A stretch of DNA of 25,253 nucleotides from CAZPNX01 sp964588285. Lineage in GTDB: Bacteria > Edwardsbacteria > AC1 > EtOH8. The notes under the pieces were generated by a model. It was not told the origin of the DNA and did no database searches. It saw nothing but the letters and a program-made list of their open reading frames with translations. The position numbers and the translations under genes are program-made. Location: positions 1 to 25,253 of the forward strand of contig CAZPNX010000031.1 in assembly GCA_964588285.1 (NCBI GenBank), read 5' to 3'. The stretch's first letter is position 1. Each line of letters begins with the position of its first letter. Of this stretch, positions 22,698-25,253 are shown piece by piece.

Positions 22698-22788
22698 GCC
22701 CCGCCACCTCTCGACTGCTTCGACTGTGCCTGCCCTGAGCAACACTGAAGGGCTCAGCACAAGTCCGCTCGAGGACCGGTGGCGGGGC
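22698..22788. repeat. Palindromic intergenic element (91 bases)
   Basis: GCCCCGCCACC (22698-22708) and GGTGGCGGGGC (22778-22788) are perfect 11-base inverted repeats. Next to them lie CTCGA copies, and the loop holds CTGAGC/GCTCAG arms around 22735-22756. It looks like a foldable mobile-type repeat. The repeated CGCAGAT motif lies just upstream. Confidence 0.55.
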
Positions 22789-22817
22789 ATCGGCTTGGTA
22801 AATTGTTCAGAAATCAT

Positions 22818-22847
22818 TTGACAAACAGGGGAGATTGGTGATAAACT
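22818..22847 (+). promoter_or_regulatory. Probable promoter for the second mosaic surface protein
   Basis: TTGACA (22818-22823), an 18-base spacer, TAAACT (22842-22847). A perfect -35 with a weaker -10. The leader would be about 140 bases. Confidence 0.55.
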
Positions 22848-22912
22848 ATAAGTCAAATATAGGGGTCGAAAGGTATCCGAACCACATTCTAAAAACCAAA
22901 CCGCCAACACAA

Positions 22913-22993
22913 AACAGGAGGAGAAGGCGGGGAAAAATAAGGAATAGACGGACAGGTCAACCAACAACAAAAAACCCAAAATATGAAGAAGAG
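22913..22993 (+). promoter_or_regulatory. Leader with GGAGG tract, conserved ACAGGTCAACCA motif and tiny upstream frame
   Basis: The purine tract AACAGGAGGAGAAGGCGGGG (22913-22932) lies 77 bases upstream, and ACAGGTCAACCAACAA (22952-22967) begins exactly 42 bases before the ATG, as in the paralog. ATG at 22983 opens a four-codon frame (M-K-K-R-stop) whose TGA overlaps the true ATG at 22994, a possible coupling device. Confidence 0.5.
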
Positions 22994-25253
22994 ATGAAAA
23001 AGGCATTGATCGTAGGCTTGGTTCTGGCGTTCACCGCCGGGCTGTGCCTGGCGGCGAATGTGATATCCGACGCCAAGTCGGCCAAGTCCGAAAAAGAGGC
23101 CATGGAAAGAAACCAGGTGTCGCAGCCTTCCACCTTGCCGCCCATCTACCAGGAGGGCAAGGCCTTATTGAACGAGGGATTTGAGAATACCACCTTTCCG
23201 CCCACCGGCTGGCAGGTAATCAACGTGCTCGGAGTGTACCAGTGGGTCCGTTCAACCACTTATGCCCATTCCGGCGTAGCCAGCGCCTACATTTCGTACC
23301 AAAGCACCGGCGGTGAGGACTGGCTGATCACCCCGCCGCTGTACCCCCAGAGCGTCAATGACAGTCTGAAGTTCTGGGCCCGTAAATTTTTCACGGCGAA
23401 CTATCCCCCGGATTCGCTGTTGATCAAGGTCTCGACCACCGACAGCAACCTGGCCAGCTTCACCACCACTATTTTGGCGATTGAGGTCAACTCTTTGACC
23501 GCAAGCGTCTGGAACTACCTGGCGGCCTCGCTGGGCGCCTTCAACGAACAGAGGATATTCGTCGCCTTCCAGCACAAGGACTTAGACGGCAACGGGGTTT
23601 ACATCGACGACGTTACCGGGCCGGAGCTGACCCAGCCTTCTTTTGCGCACGATCTTTCGCTCCATTCCATAGATGTCCCGGCCGGGTCCTATATGGCGCC
23701 TGAAGAAGTATTCACCCCGACGGTAACGGTAAAGAATCGGGGTCTGAATCCGGAGACGAACTTTTTGGTGGTCTACCAGATTGACGACGGAACCAAGGCT
23801 GTGGTCTATCAGGACACGGTAGAGGTTCTGGTGGCCGATACCATTTTACCGAACCAGGAGATACAATATACTTTTAATGGTTTCATACCCCAGTGGGTTA
23901 CCAGCTATAATGTATCAGCCTGGGTGTGGCTGGATAGCGATATGAATGGTGCCAACGACACCAAGACCCGCTACTTCCGCACCTTCAACGAGCTTCAGGG
24001 CAATGTGACCGACGACAACAACGGCGGGGCGGGCCTGGCCGGGGTCAAGATCAAGGTGACCGGTCCGGCCACCGACAGCACCTTCACCGACGCCTCGGGC
24101 GACTACTTCTTCTTCGACCTGACAGCCGGGACCTACACCGTCACCGCCAGCAAGACGGGCTATAACACTGAGACCATTACCGGGATAACGGTCACCGATA
24201 ACATGCAGACCACTTTAGACCTGAGCATGGGCTACCCGCTGTTGACCCTGACCCCGACCGACTCCATTTACGTTACCCTGCCCTGGGGCGGGGCCGACTC
24301 CACCACCTGGCAGTTCACGTTGGAGAACACAGGCACCCGCGACATGGACTTTGTGGTAAAGTGGCCGGAGGCCTCCAAGGGCGCCAAGGCTCCGGTGTCC
24401 TTGGTGCTGGACGACGGTACGGTAGACAACAACATCGGCATCGGCGGCGCCAGCGAGATGATCTGGGTCAACCGTTTCACCCCGGCCGGCGGCGAGTTTC
24501 CCTTCCGCCTGCAACAGGTCCAAATATGGTTCAGCACGTCGGGTAATACAGCCGTTGGGCAAAGCATCCAGATCGTGGTTTACGAGAACACCACCGGAGG
24601 CAACGACCCGGCGGTGGGCTCCAACCTGCTGTACCAGTACAATACCACCATTCAGGCCGTGGACGCCTGGAACGTCTACGATCTGCCGGACGAGGTCCTG
24701 TTGAACGGCCCGGGCGACGTGGTCATCGGCGTCATAAACACCTATCTGCCCGGCTCGTCCTATTTCCCGGCGGCCCTAGATCAGACGGCCTCCCAGCAGA
24801 GGTCGTGGGCCGGCTGGTGGACCACCCCCACCCACCCCGAGCCTCCGACCTTGCCTCCGGACAATTCCTGGGTACTGATCGACAACTACTTCCCGGGCAA
24901 CTGGATGATCCGCGGCTACGGGGAGACGGGCACCGGCAACGTGGCCTGGCTTGATGTCTCGCCGGCCACGGGCACGGTCTCACCCTATAACACTGAAAAC
25001 CTGGAGGTGACCTTCAACGCCGCCGGGCTGGACTCTTTCACCAACTGGGCGGCCGCCGTCACCTTCAACACCAACGCGGCAACGGGCAAGCGCCAGGACA
25101 TTGTGCCGGCCTATCTGCACGTGGTGGGCACCGGGGTGTCCGGCGGGCCGAGCCAGCCTTTAAGCTATGCCTTCGGGCTGAACGCCAACCGGCCCAATCC
25201 GGTCAGCGGAAAGACCACCTTCAGCTTCACCCTGCCGCGCGCCCAGGACTATG
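22994..25253 (+). CDS. Mosaic secreted surface protein with T9SS-type sorting domain, cut by the window end
   Basis: Open from ATG 22994 to the window end (753 codons seen). Residues 1-21 are a signal peptide (A-L-I-V-G-L-V-L-A-F-T-A-G-L-C-L-A-A). About 60-215 is a choice-of-anchor J / cleaved-adhesin-like domain (L-N-E-G-F-E-N-T-T-F-P-P-T-G-W, G-E-D-W-L-I-T-P-P-L). Next come a CARDB-like domain (about 216-333), a carboxypeptidase regulatory-like domain (about 334-415), an Ig-like stretch, a beta-sandwich region (about 470-645), a BACON-like domain (W-L-D-V-S-P-A-T-G-T-V) and the start of the sorting domain (N-R-P-N-P-V-S-G-K-T) at about residue 730. It is a paralog of the gene at 19973, with the N-terminal and middle modules exchanged and the others retained. 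Probably surface-displayed; the ligand is unknown. Confidence 0.85.
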   Translation, partial: MKKALIVGLVLAFTAGLCLAANVISDAKSAKSEKEAMERNQVSQPSTLPPIYQEGKALLNEGFENTTFPPTGWQVINVLGVYQWVRSTTYAHSGVASAYISYQSTGGEDWLITPPLYPQSVNDSLKFWARKFFTANYPPDSLLIKVSTTDSNLASFTTTILAIEVNSLTASVWNYLAASLGAFNEQRIFVAFQHKDLDGNGVYIDDVTGPELTQPSFAHDLSLHSIDVPAGSYMAPEEVFTPTVTVKNRGLNPETNFLVVYQIDDGTKAVVYQDTVEVLVADTILPNQEIQYTFNGFIPQWVTSYNVSAWVWLDSDMNGANDTKTRYFRTFNELQGNVTDDNNGGAGLAGVKIKVTGPATDSTFTDASGDYFFFDLTAGTYTVTASKTGYNTETITGITVTDNMQTTLDLSMGYPLLTLTPTDSIYVTLPWGGADSTTWQFTLENTGTRDMDFVVKWPEASKGAKAPVSLVLDDGTVDNNIGIGGASEMIWVNRFTPAGGEFPFRLQQVQIWFSTSGNTAVGQSIQIVVYENTTGGNDPAVGSNLLYQYNTTIQAVDAWNVYDLPDEVLLNGPGDVVIGVINTYLPGSSYFPAALDQTASQQRSWAGWWTTPTHPEPPTLPPDNSWVLIDNYFPGNWMIRGYGETGTGNVAWLDVSPATGTVSPYNTENLEVTFNAAGLDSFTNWAAAVTFNTNAATGKRQDIVPAYLHVVGTGVSGGPSQPLSYAFGLNANRPNPVSGKTTFSFTLPRAQDY

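Overview
The window looks like the chromosome of an uncultured, GC-rich bacterium of the FCB-like or candidate-phylum kind. The main clue is a set of large secreted beta-rich proteins with a type IX secretion (T9SS) type A-like C-terminal sorting domain. The host strand has sigma-A-type promoters close to TTGACA-N17-TATATT, clear Shine-Dalgarno sites, and intergenic palindromes and short dispersed repeats. I cannot name the phylum from sequence alone.

Region 1 (about 1-5763, minus strand) is the most interesting part. It is an AT-rich integron-like array: three complete gene cassettes and the edge of a fourth, divided by long imperfect palindromes that behave like attC sites. The end of each cassette (R'' side) is complementary to the start of the same cassette (R' side) and not to its neighbour, which is the signature left by site-specific excision and insertion of circular cassettes. 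Cassette 1 holds two overlapping PD-(D/E)XK nuclease-like genes. Cassette 2 holds one membrane protein. Cassette 3 holds a zinc-ribbon/dual-OB protein and two DUF488 proteins, translationally coupled. Immediately upstream lie an attI-like site, a TTGACT-N16-TATAAT promoter pointing into the cassettes (like the integron Pc promoter), and a tyrosine recombinase read in the same direction. The recombinase has a full catalytic set and an IntI-like C-terminus, but it lacks the IntI-specific insertion and carries a HARP-like N-terminal module.

Region 2 (5764-12513) is ordinary chromosome: a response regulator with a DUF4388 output domain, a small secreted protein, a YjbQ / ECF sigma / zinc-finger anti-sigma operon, a conserved hypothetical gene, and a MoxR ATPase / SET-domain / archaemetzincin operon. 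Palindromic elements lie between several of these genes, and one short repeat sits in frame inside the archaemetzincin gene.

Region 3 (12514-16060, plus strand) starts from a divergent promoter pair. It holds a small phasin-like protein, an AarF/UbiB-family atypical kinase and a class I SAM methyltransferase.

Region 4 (16061-25253, plus strand) is a cell-surface cluster. It holds a beta-propeller/Ig-like protein with a sorting domain, a FecR-domain membrane protein in the same operon, and two mosaic paralogous surface proteins, the second cut by the window end. The paralogs share nearly identical DNA blocks and a matching leader motif exactly 42 bases upstream of each start codon. No rRNA, tRNA or CRISPR array was seen.
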